The position numbers were made by a program, and so were the translations under genes. A model generated the notes under the pieces. The model had not been told where the DNA came from and ran no database searches. It saw only the letters and a program-made list of their open reading frames with translations. From assembly GCA_019429255.1 (NCBI GenBank), contig JAHYIY010000015.1:1-59391 (forward strand): DNA of 59,391 nucleotides, written 5' to 3'. Positions 18,370 through 27,191 of the stretch are shown in pieces; the first letter of the stretch is position 1; the number at the start of each line of letters is the position of its first letter. The stretch is from Desulfuromonadales bacterium. Its GTDB lineage: Bacteria > Desulfobacterota > Desulfuromonadia > Desulfuromonadales > Geopsychrobacteraceae.

Positions 18370-19044
18370 CTATTTCACAATGCGAGCGAGAATAAACAAA
18401 GGGATGGCGATATACGCCAGACCATACACGATAGCCAGAACCTTGCCGATGGAGATCACCTTGTCCTGACTGGGGCCGGTACTCAAGCCGAAGGTCTGGA
18501 CCCAGCTTGAAATACCGTGGGCCAGATGCAACAGCAGAGCGATCATCGCAACAATGTAAATCAGCGCGATAAAGACCTTCTGGAAACTCAGAACCATCAT
18601 GCTGTAAACATCGAGCCGTGAGGCAGCATCCAAGGGAAGATTAGCCGCTGAAATTGATGGATTAGTGACCTGAAGGGTGAAGTGCAGCAGGTGGTAGAGC
18701 AAAAACGCCAGAATAATCAGGCCGGTAAAGATCATGGTCTTGGCAGAAAAACTGGTGACCAGGGTTTTTTCAATGGCGTAAGGTTCAGGCGTCGCCGCTT
18801 TGTTCTCAAAATACAGTTGAATACCGAAAGTGATATGGATGGCAAACAACGCAACCATAGCCAAACGGAATATCCAGACCAGGGGACCGAGATCTTGCAG
18901 CGCTTTGGCGTAGGCGTTAATGCTGTCGGGGCCTGCAAAAACCGACAGATTGCCGATCAGATGGACTGTAACAAACGCGATCAGTAACAGACCGGTCACA
19001 GCCATGAGAATCTTTCTTCCCACTGTGTTCGTCAAAAAATTCAT
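18370..19044 (-). CDS. frdC: fumarate reductase/succinate dehydrogenase cytochrome b subunit
   Basis: 224 residues, five hydrophobic segments, with His residues in the expected helices ([42 protein letters not shown]). This is the single-polypeptide diheme type (B. subtilis/Wolinella class). It anchors FrdAB and exchanges electrons with menaquinone. First gene of the operon, GAGGGAA before the ATG. Confidence 0.92.
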   Translation of the reverse strand: MNFLTNTVGRKILMAVTGLLLIAFVTVHLIGNLSVFAGPDSINAYAKALQDLGPLVWIFRLAMVALFAIHITFGIQLYFENKAATPEPYAIEKTLVTSFSAKTMIFTGLIILAFLLYHLLHFTLQVTNPSISAANLPLDAASRLDVYSMMVLSFQKVFIALIYIVAMIALLLHLAHGISSWVQTFGLSTGPSQDKVISIGKVLAIVYGLAYIAIPLFILARIVK

Positions 19045-19255
19045 AGTTCATTTCCCTCGAGAGTGTGAATGATTGCCAATGAAGGGTTCTTCCCCGAATT
19101 CAATCAGCGTTGTTCAGCTCCTGCGTTTACCGTCAGGCCCGGCCCGTCTCTCCTCCTGAAAACAAGCCCTGTACCACTGCCGCGGCGGTGCACGCCAGGA
19201 TTCAATACTCCTGTCCATGCTGACATCCTTTCGGTGTCGTTCAATATATTGCTAA

Positions 19256-19304
19256 GCCCTGAACCAGATTCAGGGCGGCACGTGCAAGCAGTATACTGTA
19301 TACT
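19256..19304 (-). promoter_or_regulatory. candidate operator/promoter region of frdCAB
   Basis: In the 391-base gap before frdC, GTATACTGTATAC (19291-19303) forms a near-perfect palindrome of the TNGTATACNA kind bound by GntR/FadR-type regulators. GCCCTGAA/TTCAGGGC (about 19257-19276) can form a hairpin in the 5' leader. A -10-like TATACT on the minus strand overlaps the palindrome. Nothing else recognisable is in 19045-19435. Regulator identity is unknown. Confidence 0.4.
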
Positions 19305-19435
19305 AAACATTGTTATAAATTTAAACAAAAAAAACGGTAGCTTGGCAAAATCTAATGGCAATACCAATCAACAAAGCATCGTAAATGCAGAAATTGGTCC
19401 CGGAGCAAAAAAGATATCTGAATCAACAGGGTCAA

Positions 19436-22105
19436 TTAACCGCTCGATTGTTGCAGCGCAACAATCTTGTCAAGACCCTGGGTTAATATCTCACACTTCT
19501 GCTGCGCCGCCAGCAATTTCGCCCGGTCTTTTTCGAGTACCGCGGGCGGAGCGTTGCTGACGAACTTTTCGTTGCCCAGCTTGCGGGTAAAAAAGTCGAC
19601 ATCCTTGCGGACCTTTTCGATCTCTTTTTTCAAACGGATTGCTTCTTCCTTCAGATCAATCAGCCCGGCCAGGGGAATCAGCACCTCAACCCTGCCGGCC
19701 ACCTGGGTCGCCACATCCTGCGGGCGCTCAATATCCACGCCGACAAGCAATTCCTCGACCCGCGCCAGGTTGCTGATCGCTGCTTCACCGGCACGAATGG
19801 TCTGCACCGTAGCGACATCTTTACAGTCCAGCAGAACCTTGATCTTTTGCCCCGGCGGCAGATCCAGCTCACCGCGCACATTACGGATCGCCGAAACGAT
19901 CGCCATAACCGTTTCCATCTGGGCAACGGCATCTTCATTGACGCTCACCCCGCTGCCGCTGGGGAAAGCTGCCAGCATAATCGATTGACTGGGACGCTGC
20001 CCCGGCAAGGTCTGCCAGATTTCTTCGGTGACAAAGGGGAGGATCGGATGGGCCAGCCGCAACAGCCCCTCGAGGACGGTAAACAGCACCATCTGGGTTT
20101 GCCGGCGCGCCACAGGATCGTCACCGTTAAGGGGCTGCTTGCTGAGCTCGACATACCAGTCACAGAATTCGTGCCAGGTGAAGGAGTAGAGAACAGATGC
20201 AGCTTCGTTGAATCTATAATCGCTTAATGCCTGATTTATCTGTACGGCAGCATAATCGAAGCGCTGCAGAATCCATTGCTCTGCCGGAGCCAGTTGCCCC
20301 TTGGAAAAGTCAATGATTGCAGGATCGAAATCTTCCAGATTGAGGAGTGCAAAACGACTGGCATTCCATAATTTATTGACAAAATGCCGATAACCGCTGA
20401 TCCGATCAGTAGACAGACGGATATCACGTCCCATGGCGGCAAAGGCGCAGAGGGTAAAACGGAAGGCATCGGCGCCATATTCGTCAATAATAATCAAGGG
20501 GTCGATGACATTCCCTTTGCTCTTGCTCATTTTCTGCCCCTGGGCATCACGCACCAGGGCATGGATATACACCTCCTTGAACGGGACATCATCCATAAAG
20601 CGCAGCCCCATCATCATCATCCGCGCAACCCAGAAGAACAGGATATCAAAGCCGGTGACCAGACAACTGGTGGGGTAAAACTTCTCCAGGGCCGGAGTCT
20701 TCTCCGGCCACCCCAAGGTTGAAAACGGCCACAGCGCCGAAGAAAACCAGGTGTCGAGGACATCGGTTTCCTGCCCGATGGCGGTACTGCCACAATGCCG
20801 GCAGGCACTGATATCCTCAAGGGACACGCTGATCTGGTCACAGTCGGAGCAGAACCAGGCGGGGATGCGATGCCCCCACCAGATCTGACGACTGATACAC
20901 CAATCCTGGATGTTGTACATCCACTCAAAATAGGTTTTTTCCCACTGGCGGGGAATAATCGCTGTTTGCCCGTTTTCAACCGCAGCAATCGCCTGTTCGG
21001 CCAGGGGCTTGACGGCGACATACCACTGCTTGCTCATATAGGGTTCGATCACCGCATGACAGCGGTAGCATTCCCCCACCGCGTGGGTATAATCCTCGAC
21101 CTTGGCGAGCAAGCCCAGAGCATCAAGATCAGCAACAACCCGCTGACGCGCGGCAGTTGCCGGCAGGCCCTGATAAGCGCCGCCGTTTTCATTAATGCAG
21201 CCTGATTCATCAAGCACATTGATAAATTCCAGATCGTGGCGTTTACCGACAGCAAAGTCGTTAAAGTCATGGGCCGGGGTCATCTTGACGGCACCACTGC
21301 CAAATTCCTTGTCGACATACTCATCAGCGATTATCGGAATTTCACGATTGACCAGCGGCAGCATCACCTTTTTGCCGATCAGGTCACGATAACGCTCATC
21401 ATCGGCGGCAACGGCAACGGCGGTATCGCCGAGCATGGTTTCCGGCCGCGTGGTAGCCACCACCAGATGACGGTCGCTACCGATAATCGGATAACGCAAG
21501 TGCCAGAGATGCCCCTTTTTGTCTTCATGTTCCACTTCCAGATCAGACAGGGCGGTATGACAGCGTGGACACCAGTTAATCAGGCGGTTATCACGATAAA
21601 TCAAGCCATCGTCGTAAAGACGGACAAAAACTTCGCGCACCGCCCTGGACAATCCTTCGTCCATGGTAAAACGTTCGCGCTGCCAATCACAGGAGGCGCC
21701 AAGGCGCTTGAGCTGGTTGATAATCTGCCCGCCGGAGGTCTCTCGCCACTGCCATACGCGCTCAACAAAAGCTTCACGACCCAGTTCATGACGATCGAGC
21801 CCTTCGGCATGCAACTGCTTTTCGACCACATTCTGGGTGGCAATACCGGCATGGTCGGTCCCCGGCATCCACAGCACCTCATAACCGCACATGCGTTTCC
21901 AGCGACACAGGATGTCCTGCAGGCTGTTGTTCAAAGCATGCCCCATGTGCAGGACACCGGTGACATTGGGAGGCGGAATAACGATGGAGTAAGCCGGCCG
22001 CGGTGAATCATCATGGGCGCTAAAATCACCGCGTTGTTCCCAGATGTCGAACCATTTCTGTTCTATCTGTGCCGGATCATAAGCTTTGGGCAATTGCCTG
22101 CTCAT
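19436..22105 (-). CDS. valS: valyl-tRNA synthetase
   Basis: 889 residues, class Ia synthetase. HIGH-type motif PPPNVTGVLHMGHALN near residue 45, the CP1 editing domain (ATTRPETMLGDTAVAV), the KMSKSKGN loop, anticodon-binding domain, and a C-terminal coiled coil (LKEEAIRLKKEIEKVRKDVD) characteristic of ValRS. Charges tRNA-Val and edits Thr-tRNA. A Cys-rich insert (CSDCDQ...CRHCG) is the usual zinc ribbon of bacterial forms. Confidence 0.97.
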   Translation of the reverse strand: MSRQLPKAYDPAQIEQKWFDIWEQRGDFSAHDDSPRPAYSIVIPPPNVTGVLHMGHALNNSLQDILCRWKRMCGYEVLWMPGTDHAGIATQNVVEKQLHAEGLDRHELGREAFVERVWQWRETSGGQIINQLKRLGASCDWQRERFTMDEGLSRAVREVFVRLYDDGLIYRDNRLINWCPRCHTALSDLEVEHEDKKGHLWHLRYPIIGSDRHLVVATTRPETMLGDTAVAVAADDERYRDLIGKKVMLPLVNREIPIIADEYVDKEFGSGAVKMTPAHDFNDFAVGKRHDLEFINVLDESGCINENGGAYQGLPATAARQRVVADLDALGLLAKVEDYTHAVGECYRCHAVIEPYMSKQWYVAVKPLAEQAIAAVENGQTAIIPRQWEKTYFEWMYNIQDWCISRQIWWGHRIPAWFCSDCDQISVSLEDISACRHCGSTAIGQETDVLDTWFSSALWPFSTLGWPEKTPALEKFYPTSCLVTGFDILFFWVARMMMMGLRFMDDVPFKEVYIHALVRDAQGQKMSKSKGNVIDPLIIIDEYGADAFRFTLCAFAAMGRDIRLSTDRISGYRHFVNKLWNASRFALLNLEDFDPAIIDFSKGQLAPAEQWILQRFDYAAVQINQALSDYRFNEAASVLYSFTWHEFCDWYVELSKQPLNGDDPVARRQTQMVLFTVLEGLLRLAHPILPFVTEEIWQTLPGQRPSQSIMLAAFPSGSGVSVNEDAVAQMETVMAIVSAIRNVRGELDLPPGQKIKVLLDCKDVATVQTIRAGEAAISNLARVEELLVGVDIERPQDVATQVAGRVEVLIPLAGLIDLKEEAIRLKKEIEKVRKDVDFFTRKLGNEKFVSNAPPAVLEKDRAKLLAAQQKCEILTQGLDKIVALQQSSG

Positions 22106-22180
22106 TGTAAGTACGTCCTTTTTCGTGCTGCGAAATTGATGTGATTTTTATCAGGTGGGATGCTACCGAGGCGACAATAA

Positions 22181-22287
22181 GGCGGGGAGACAAAAGATGT
22201 CAAGACCTCCTTTGCCTCCCCGCCGGTGTTTAACTGGTTTCCAATTCGGAAACTGCATTATGTTCATCCAGAGTTTCGGGATGAACA
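22181..22287. other. two hairpins between response-regulator gene and valS
   Basis: Stem 1: GGCGGGGAG (22181-22189) with CTCCCCGCC (22216-22224), 26-base loop. Stem 2: TGTTCATCC (22261-22269) with GGATGAACA (22279-22287), nine-base loop. Neither is followed by a clear T-run on the minus strand. They lie between the response-regulator stop and the valS start, so they may end or attenuate transcription into valS. No T-box specifier or T-box sequence was recognised. Confidence 0.4.
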
Positions 22288-22327
22288 CTAACTAGAAGAA
22301 TCAACTGCGCGAATATCAATCAGCAGT

Positions 22328-23926
22328 TCAAACTTCTCCGCGCTTGATTTTTTCGATTTCGGCGCTGATCATGGTTTCGGCCAGATCGGGAACGACTTCC
22401 CAGACCACCTGCTCGAGCATTTCACGCGCCAGCCGTTCGATCAGCGGGCCGGCTACTTTTTCTACAATCTGCGCAATCTCCTCTTCCGGCAACTGGCGGA
22501 GCTGCTCTTCGAGGGTCTCGGCAGCAGGTGCAACAAGCGGGGGAACAATGGCGAATTCCTCGAAACTGTCAGCCTCCGCTTCAACTGCTTCAAGTTCTTC
22601 AATTTCTTCCGGCTCTGCTGCTATCAGCTGCTCTTCTGCATCAATCTCAGCCTCAAGTTCGTCTTCTGCTGCGCTGTCAGCAAATTCAGCAGCGGCGGCA
22701 GCGGTCGTCACCTTTTCGACATCATCCGAAAAAAGATCGTCATCGCGCCCGGTGGCAGGCGCCTCAAAGGAAGCCACCTCTTCCGACGCAGCAATCATGA
22801 TCTCCTCTTCTTCAACCACGTCCCCTTCAGTCAGATCAAAAATGTCGTCAGCACCCAGTGGTTCTTCTTCCTGCATCATGCTCACATCAGCGGCAGCAGA
22901 AGTTTCATCGGCCATCTCTTCATCCGCCGCAGTCAGGTCGATAAAGGTAGCGGAATCCTCGACCAGTGCTTGCTCCTGCTCGAGATCCTCTGCCATCAAC
23001 TCAGGCACATCATCGGATTCATCAACGGTTGCGGTGCTGTGATCTTCTTCCCTCCCGTCTGTGGCAACAAACTCAAAAGAAGGGCCCGGTTCTGCCATGT
23101 GCGCAGCGTCGGCAAAATCGGTTTCTGCTGTTACGCCTTGATCTTCGAAGCCTTGCTGATCTTCCCGTGGGGGGGCAGATGAGGCCGGAGCAGACACATA
23201 GGGAGCAAGCTGCTCCGGAGTCAACGCCTGGGCCGACGGGTAGGGATCATCTGCTGCGGGCTCTGCCGATTCTTCTTGATCCTCATCACTGGCTGCAAGC
23301 AATTCCTGCGGTTTAAGATCATTTTCCTCAAAAGAAACCTCGCTCCACAGTTCACTATCAGAAGATGACACGGCAACAGAGGTGTCGTTGGCCGCATCAG
23401 CGGGTTCATTATCCAGCTCTGGTACACCCCAAAAATCTTCCTCCCCGGCTTCAGGTGTTAGATCAGCGACCGCCGGCGCCATCTGCTCAGCCGTTACTGT
23501 CTCTGCGGAGACCTCATGTTCCGCCTCTACTTGTGCTGCGCTAACCAGACGCAAGGGTGGCACCTCAAAAAGGGCTGTTACCTTGTCGATCAGCGCTTGT
23601 GATTCGAACGGTTTGGTCAACCAGCCATCGGCGCAGACGTCGAGCGCTTTGGTTTCGTCAAACTCTTCAAAGGCGCCGGGGAGTAACAACACGGATGTTG
23701 TCCCCAGAGCGGGATGGCTCTTGATCGCTTGACAGAGTTCAAAGCCGTTTTTGCCGGGCATCATGATGTCGGCAATCACCACGTCAGGCTTATGAGTCAA
23801 AACCAGATCAAAGGCCTTGTCGCCATCACTGGCGATCAACAACTCAAAACCTTCCTTGGCAAAAATGATTTCGACGACTTTTTGAATAGTAATACTGTCA
23901 TCGGCCAGCAGCAGCTTCTTCTTCAT
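22328..23926 (-). CDS. response regulator with long acidic linker and PopZ-like C terminus
   Basis: 532 residues from the ATG at 23926, which has AGGAGG six bases upstream. Residues 1-120: CheY-like receiver, phosphoacceptor D53 in VVIADIMMPGKNG, with conserved K in WLTKPF. Residues about 130-460: low-complexity, strongly acidic (E/D/A-rich), presumably disordered. The last about 60 residues form amphipathic helices ending LAREMLEQVVWEVVPDLAET and ISAEIEKIKRG. This resembles the C-terminal helices of PopZ/DUF2497 and of FrzS-type polarity proteins. Downstream of two CheW-like genes. A role in polar or motility signalling is inferred, not shown. Confidence 0.75.
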   Translation of the reverse strand: MKKKLLLADDSITIQKVVEIIFAKEGFELLIASDGDKAFDLVLTHKPDVVIADIMMPGKNGFELCQAIKSHPALGTTSVLLLPGAFEEFDETKALDVCADGWLTKPFESQALIDKVTALFEVPPLRLVSAAQVEAEHEVSAETVTAEQMAPAVADLTPEAGEEDFWGVPELDNEPADAANDTSVAVSSSDSELWSEVSFEENDLKPQELLAASDEDQEESAEPAADDPYPSAQALTPEQLAPYVSAPASSAPPREDQQGFEDQGVTAETDFADAAHMAEPGPSFEFVATDGREEDHSTATVDESDDVPELMAEDLEQEQALVEDSATFIDLTAADEEMADETSAAADVSMMQEEEPLGADDIFDLTEGDVVEEEEIMIAASEEVASFEAPATGRDDDLFSDDVEKVTTAAAAAEFADSAAEDELEAEIDAEEQLIAAEPEEIEELEAVEAEADSFEEFAIVPPLVAPAAETLEEQLRQLPEEEIAQIVEKVAGPLIERLAREMLEQVVWEVVPDLAETMISAEIEKIKRGEV

Positions 23927-24380
23927 TGAGCCTCCTTGCACCTGACAGCGTCAGGCAAATCGAGCCGTTTCCCCGGCTTATTTCCATGGCTAACACATCA
24001 ATATCCAGAATTTTATAAGCCCGCCCTTGATAAAAAAATGTACCAACCTGCCAGGCCGTCTCTCTTTCGCGCGCAACCGACAAGATCCCTTTGTGGTCGG
24101 CAACAATCCGACTGCCCGGTTGTGCCGCTAAAGCCAAAGATCCAAATTCCGAATCAACCAGAATGTAATATTCTGATTCTGAGTCATGTTCCAATCGATT
24201 GCCATCCCGACGACGCAGCAATATCGGCACCAGGGTTGATTCATGAACCAGAACATGATCGATTCCCGCCGGCAATAAGGGAAGCGGAAAAAGGGTGTTG
24301 CCCTGAACAATTTTGCGAATCTGAGCTAATGGTACAGCATAGTCATGATCACCGGCATGGAAAAGACCAAAAGCGCTCAT
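23898..24380 (-). CDS. CheW-like coupling protein
   Basis: 160 residues of a single CheW fold: FHAGDHDYAVPLAQIRKIVQ at the start, LVHESTLVPILLRRRDG in the middle and YKILDIDVLAMEI near the end. CheW proteins link receptors to a CheA kinase; no CheA or receptor gene is in the window. Overlaps the upstream CheW-like gene by four bases (ATGA) and runs 29 bases into the response-regulator gene, so the three are one translation-coupled unit. The tail (ARRLNEEEAAAGR) is shortened relative to canonical CheW. Confidence 0.8.
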   Translation of the reverse strand: MSAFGLFHAGDHDYAVPLAQIRKIVQGNTLFPLPLLPAGIDHVLVHESTLVPILLRRRDGNRLEHDSESEYYILVDSEFGSLALAAQPGSRIVADHKGILSVARERETAWQVGTFFYQGRAYKILDIDVLAMEISRGNGSICLTLSGARRLNEEEAAAGR

Positions 24381-24829
24381 GGCAGATCCCGATTGATTCC
24401 GTAAAAGCGTTCCGGTTCAAATACCATAAGCGGCGCGTCCTCTGCCAGCACAACCTCTGCACCGGCAAACCCCGGAGCGCTCTGAAACAACGGCGGGATA
24501 ATAGCCCGGCGGAAACTGTCTGCCGGCGCCAGCCCTTCGACCCGGTCAACCAGAACAGCCCAGTTACCCTCTGAACCACACAGCACCAGTACGCTGCGCT
24601 GGAAGATATGGGCAGCGGATACCAGTCCCAGCATCAGGGTCGGGTCGATGAGCGGAATGACCGTATGGCGAAAGTCCAATGCTCCAACAATCCCTTTACG
24701 CAGATCACTACGCCGAGAGTCAAGCCGGCCGGCCAACTGTTCCAGCACTTCCACGACATGATCCAGATCAAGCACAAAGCGGATACCTGCCAGGGTAAAT
24801 ATCAGCCTCTTTCCTGGTGCTCCGACCAT
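24377..24829 (-). CDS. CheW-like coupling protein
   Basis: 150 residues from the ATG at 24829 (MVGAPGKRLIFTLAGIRFVL); a TTG 13 codons earlier is possible but less likely. CheW core words: FTLAGIRFVLDLDHVVEVLE, LRKGIVGALDFRHTVIPLID and AVLVDRVEGLAPAD. It differs enough from its neighbour that the two are not a recent duplication. The final segment (PLMVFEPERFYGI) resembles the CheW end of gliding/twitching-type systems such as Frz-like pathways. First gene of the three-gene signalling unit. Confidence 0.8.
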   Translation of the reverse strand: MVGAPGKRLIFTLAGIRFVLDLDHVVEVLEQLAGRLDSRRSDLRKGIVGALDFRHTVIPLIDPTLMLGLVSAAHIFQRSVLVLCGSEGNWAVLVDRVEGLAPADSFRRAIIPPLFQSAPGFAGAEVVLAEDAPLMVFEPERFYGINRDLP

Positions 24830-24924
24830 GACCCCTCGACACTTGAAAAGCGCTGATTTTTCTTGCAAACTTTGGCGACGCTAACATAAAGATTAGAAAG
24901 TGTCAAGCTACTAACTGATGGATG

Positions 24925-25962
24925 CTAAAACACTCCCCAGGGTTTTGGTAAAAACAGTCGCCGATACAGCGACAAGGCGAAACGGTCGGTCATCCCGGCA
25001 AGAAAATCGGTCACCGAAACCGCCAAACTGTCGCCTGGATACTGATGACCACCACAAGCGAGGAAAACGTCCCGGTTGGCGATAAAATGACCAAACAACT
25101 GGCGCAACAAAGCAGCGGCCTTATCAAACTCAGCCTGGACGCAAGGAGCCTGATAGACATGTTCGAACAACCAGCTGCGCAGGGCGCACATGGCCTGATC
25201 CATCTCGCCAGACAGCTGAACAAGGCCGCTGCCCGGTAACGATTGACGAATCAGGTCAGTAACCATGCGATCAATCCGCACTGAGTGGCGCTCACCAACG
25301 ACTGCGACGATAGCTGCGGGAACATCATCATTATGAATAATTCCACCGCGCAGAGCATCATCAAGATCATGGCTGACGTAAGCGATGATATCCGCCAGGC
25401 GCACTATCTGCCCTTCCAGGGTTTGCGACCGCCGGGCTGCCGGCGCTGACAAAGCCCCCACCTGCCCTTTGGAGTGGTGAATAATCCCGTCCCTTACCTC
25501 AAAGGTGAGATTTAATCCGGCGCCATCGTTTTCGAGAACATCAACAACGCGCAGACTTTGCTTGACATGATGAAATCCTCCCGACACCAATTCATTGAGG
25601 ACGCGCTCACCGACGTGGCCGAAAGGAGTATGTCCAAGATCATGGGCCAGAGCTATCGCTTCGGTGAGATCTTCATTCAATTGCAGGGCACGCGCCACAG
25701 TTCGTGCCACTTGTGCCACTTCAAGAGTATGGGTCATGCGTGTACGATAATGATCCCCTTCCGGCGAAAGAAAAACCTGGGTTTTATACTTAAGCCGTCG
25801 AAACGCTTTACTGTGAAGGATACGATCCCGATCGTGCTGAAAAACTGTGCGGATGCTACAGACTTTACCGGGGCGCAAACGACCTTTACTGCTAACACTA
25901 CAGCAGGCACCGGGAGCTAAATGATCCATCTCATTTTTTTCTTGTGTTTCTCTTATCATCAT
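24925..25962 (-). CDS. dGTP triphosphohydrolase-like HD protein
   Basis: 345 residues with the HD-domain metal ligands: RTRMTHTLEVAQVARTVARAL (H of the first motif; here RMTHTLEVAQVAR), AIALAHDLGHTPFGHVGE (HD plus H) and IAYVSHDLDDAL (late D). The N-terminal RTVFQHDRDRILHSKAFRRL is the family signature. These enzymes split dGTP (or other dNTPs) to deoxynucleoside and triphosphate; this short form is the dGTPase-like type 2 rather than E. coli Dgt. Start ATG may be 25962 or 25959. Confidence 0.92.
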   Translation of the reverse strand: MMIRETQEKNEMDHLAPGACCSVSSKGRLRPGKVCSIRTVFQHDRDRILHSKAFRRLKYKTQVFLSPEGDHYRTRMTHTLEVAQVARTVARALQLNEDLTEAIALAHDLGHTPFGHVGERVLNELVSGGFHHVKQSLRVVDVLENDGAGLNLTFEVRDGIIHHSKGQVGALSAPAARRSQTLEGQIVRLADIIAYVSHDLDDALRGGIIHNDDVPAAIVAVVGERHSVRIDRMVTDLIRQSLPGSGLVQLSGEMDQAMCALRSWLFEHVYQAPCVQAEFDKAAALLRQLFGHFIANRDVFLACGGHQYPGDSLAVSVTDFLAGMTDRFALSLYRRLFLPKPWGVF

Positions 25963-26138
25963 CTGTGCCTTAAATAGCTAGTTCCATAACAATGAAACCT
26001 TTGACTATGCCTACAACGACAGAAGCTCAACAACAAATTTCTAAAAAATTCAAAAAAAAGTGTGTTATAAATTATTACAACCAAATCAATTAAATCCTCT
26101 TGATTTTTTACTAGCGGATGTTTTAGTTAAGATCAACG

Positions 26139-26192
26139 TAACTATTCAGCTCTATCCTTGCCACAGGATCCCCGACCCGGTGCTGAACAGAT
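26139..26192. repeat. short inverted-repeat element, copy B (internal deletion)
   Basis: 54 bases. Its first 23 bases match the reverse complement of the right end of copy A (6258-6410) and its last about 30 match the reverse complement of copy A's left end, with the palindromic core missing. Ends: TAACTATTCAGCTC and GGTGCTGAACAGATA. It lies in the leader of the mucR-like gene. The rest of 25963-26277 is AT-rich DNA (about 26010-26130), where the promoter probably lies. Confidence 0.75.
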
Positions 26193-26277
26193 ACAGATCA
26201 ACGGCTATTTTGATATTGAAAAAAACTCAACTAAAAACCAGCAGTCCCAACCAATAGCAAAAGGAGAGTTAACTCGT

Positions 26278-26700
26278 ATGTCGACCATAATGAAAATGGC
26301 AGCTGACATTATCGCAGCACACGCCTCGACAACACCGATGACCAAGGAAGAATTGATTGCCGAGCTGACGGAGGTGCATGCCGCCCTGGCGGCACTGGAA
26401 AAAGGGGAAAACGTTGCGCCCGAACAAAGCGATGAATCAATCCCCGCCGTCAGTCGCAAAAAAGCTTTTGGCAAGGACGCTATCTATTGCATGATCTGCG
26501 GCAAAGGATTCAAAACCCTGTCACGCCATTTGAAAACGGCCCATGGCATGACAGCCGGTGAGTATCGCAAAGCCTATGATATTCCCCGCGCACAATCGTT
26601 GGCTGCGAAAAATTATTCGGAAAGTCGCCGACTCATGGCGGTTGAACGTGGGCTCGCCGACAATCTGGCCAAGGCACGTGCCAATCGCAGCAAAAAGTAA
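26278..26700 (+). CDS. MucR/Ros-type zinc-finger transcriptional regulator
   Basis: 140 residues; the ATG at 26278 has AAAGGAGAG upstream, whereas longer in-frame starts run through the repeat. N-terminal helical part (MKMAADIIAAHASTTPMTKE) of the oligomerising type, then a Cys2His2 zinc finger, CMICGKGFKTLSRHLKTAH, and HGMTAGEYRKAYDIPRAQ, the MucR/Ros core. MucR proteins bind AT-rich DNA and silence many genes, often including their own; the AT-rich upstream DNA fits autoregulation by inference. Only plus-strand gene in a 38 kb minus-strand stretch. Confidence 0.92.
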   Translation: MSTIMKMAADIIAAHASTTPMTKEELIAELTEVHAALAALEKGENVAPEQSDESIPAVSRKKAFGKDAIYCMICGKGFKTLSRHLKTAHGMTAGEYRKAYDIPRAQSLAAKNYSESRRLMAVERGLADNLAKARANRSKK

Positions 26701-26717
26701 AGAGCTACCCAATTGCA

Positions 26718-26757
26718 TTGAAGGGGAGGGTCGGTTGACCATCCCCTTCAATTATAT
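26718..26757 (+). terminator. terminator between mucR-like and DUF2914 genes
   Basis: Stem TTGAAGGGGA (26718-26727) with TCCCCTTCAA (26742-26751), 14-base loop, followed by TTATATT. Serves the plus-strand gene; the symmetrical stem could also act on the converging minus-strand operon. Confidence 0.75.
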
Positions 26758-26766
26758 TACCCCGCA

Positions 26767-27150
26767 CTATTCAAGGCGAAACATCACTTCTGCCAGGGTT
26801 TTGCCCTGGTCGTCCTCTACAACAACCGACCATTGGCCTCTCCACTGCGGCAAAAAACGCTTTGAAGAAAATGTACGCCAGTCTGCTGATTGTACCGGCA
26901 AGGCAACCCGCGCCATTTCCTGTTCTTCATAATACCACACGTGGGTTACCTGTGTTTCCTGACTCGCTCCGACAATCCGGGTAAAACAGTACAACTTACC
27001 AAAGTCAGCAGGATAAACCTCAACATTGTCCACCGGCAGCCGGTTTTCAATGGCGGTCGTAATAGTGGCATCGACAACCTCAAGCTCTGCCGCTTGAACC
27101 GAAAAAGCAACAGCGCAACAAACCACGAGCAACAATATCTTCTTTATCAT
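26767..27150 (-). CDS. exported DUF2914 protein
   Basis: 127 residues with a signal peptide (MIKKILLLVVCCAVAFSVQA, cleavage after AEA/QAA-like site near residue 20). The body reads RLPVDNVEVYPADFGKLYCF, then VTHVWYYEEQEMARVALPVQ and WRTFSSKRFLPQWRGQWSVV, matching DUF2914, a small beta-rich exported domain (F/W-rich, WRTWSSK-like). Function unknown. AAGGAG precedes the start. Last gene of the minus-strand run, 42 bases after deoB. Confidence 0.85.
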   Translation of the reverse strand: MIKKILLLVVCCAVAFSVQAAELEVVDATITTAIENRLPVDNVEVYPADFGKLYCFTRIVGASQETQVTHVWYYEEQEMARVALPVQSADWRTFSSKRFLPQWRGQWSVVVEDDQGKTLAEVMFRLE

Positions 27151-27191
27151 AACCCTACTCCTTAGTTGTCAAGGGACATCGCCACAAAGCG

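Noticed and set aside
22106-22327. T-box leader for valS
   Set aside because: Two hairpins are present but no T-box consensus, specifier loop or terminator/antiterminator pair was recognised.
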